This document shows, piece by piece, positions 63,778 to 64,000 of a stretch of DNA of 64,000 nucleotides. A model generated the notes under the pieces. The model made no database searches and was not told the origin of the DNA. It was given only the letters and a program-made list of their open reading frames with translations. Both the position numbers and the translations under genes were made by a program. The stretch spans positions 434,001-498,000 of the forward strand of contig JAFREQ010000077.1 in assembly GCA_025331565.1 (NCBI GenBank), read 5' to 3'. The DNA is from Holacanthus passer. Lineage: Eukaryota > Chordata > Actinopteri > Pomacanthidae. Positions within the stretch are counted from its first letter, which is position 1. Each line of letters starts with the position of its first letter.

Positions 63778-64000
63778 GTCACGACTGGTGCTCGAGGAAG
63801 GATCCAAATACAGATGACTGAGGCAGATCTGGTTTAGTTCAGTGATTTGAGGCATATAGGCTTTTGGAGCGAGTGAAGCAGACGAGGGTCAAAACCAGAA
63901 GACAGACACACAAAACATAAGCAAGCAAAGCAAAAAGGAGCAGGCAGGAATCCAAAGCCCTCTCAAAAAGTAAAAGGTCAAACAGACCAGAGGTTTCAGT
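63778..64000. mobile_element. Decayed repeat entering the right edge
   Basis: It starts gtcacgactggtgctcgagg and is followed by purine-rich text (gacagacacacaaaacataa, agcaggcaggaatccaaag) typical of the same broad fish repeat class as 24500-24770. It is cut by the window edge. Confidence 0.5.

Overview
The window is nuclear DNA from a ray-finned fish, most likely a percomorph (spiny-rayed) teleost. It is AT-rich, its genes are split into small exons with GT-AG introns, and it carries microsatellites and many decayed interspersed repeats of types that recur in teleost genomes. No bacterial, phage or CRISPR feature is present, and I recognised no intact mobile-element ORF, viral gene or tRNA. 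Species cannot be told from the sequence alone. Three protein-coding genes are supported. (1) On the minus strand at 8.7-13.1 kb lies the 5' end of rxfp1, a relaxin-family peptide GPCR: the signal-peptide exon and the LDL-receptor class A exon join in phase, and the rest of the gene must lie beyond the left edge or is not visible. (2) On the minus strand at 39.4-45.9 kb lies a complete tmem144 (a 10-TM drug/metabolite-transporter-like membrane protein), with 12 coding exons whose junction phases all agree and a predicted product of 393 aa. (3) On the plus strand at 47.1-53.7 kb lies gask1b (fam198b, Golgi-associated kinase 1B), with four coding exons and about 504 aa expected. Its third coding exon carries a one-base frame break, so the sequence as given encodes a truncated protein. 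The order and relative orientation gask1b / tmem144 / rxfp1 match the human 4q32 block (GASK1B-TMEM144-RXFP1, read in reverse), which supports orthology. tmem144 and gask1b are head to head, with about 1.2 kb between their start codons. The genes share no known pathway; they are a conserved neighbourhood, not an operon. Layout: 1-8.7 kb is probable rxfp1 intron with several repeats. 8.7-13.2 kb is rxfp1 exons 1-2 and its GC-rich promoter side. 13.2-39.4 kb is gene-poor DNA with repeats, a 23-bp tandem repeat carrying three evenly spaced CACGTG boxes, and one orphan WD40-like exon candidate beside a perfect 25-bp inverted repeat (31.1-31.4 kb). 39.4-45.9 kb is tmem144. 45.9-47.1 kb is the divergent intergenic region. 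47.1-about 54.7 kb is gask1b with its 3' UTR. 54.7-64 kb is gene-poor and repeat-containing, with no exon recognised; from human synteny a tail-to-tail gria2 would be expected on this side. I found no obviously new biological system. The items most worth checking are the gask1b frame break, the orphan WD-like exon with its hairpin, and the E-box tandem array.
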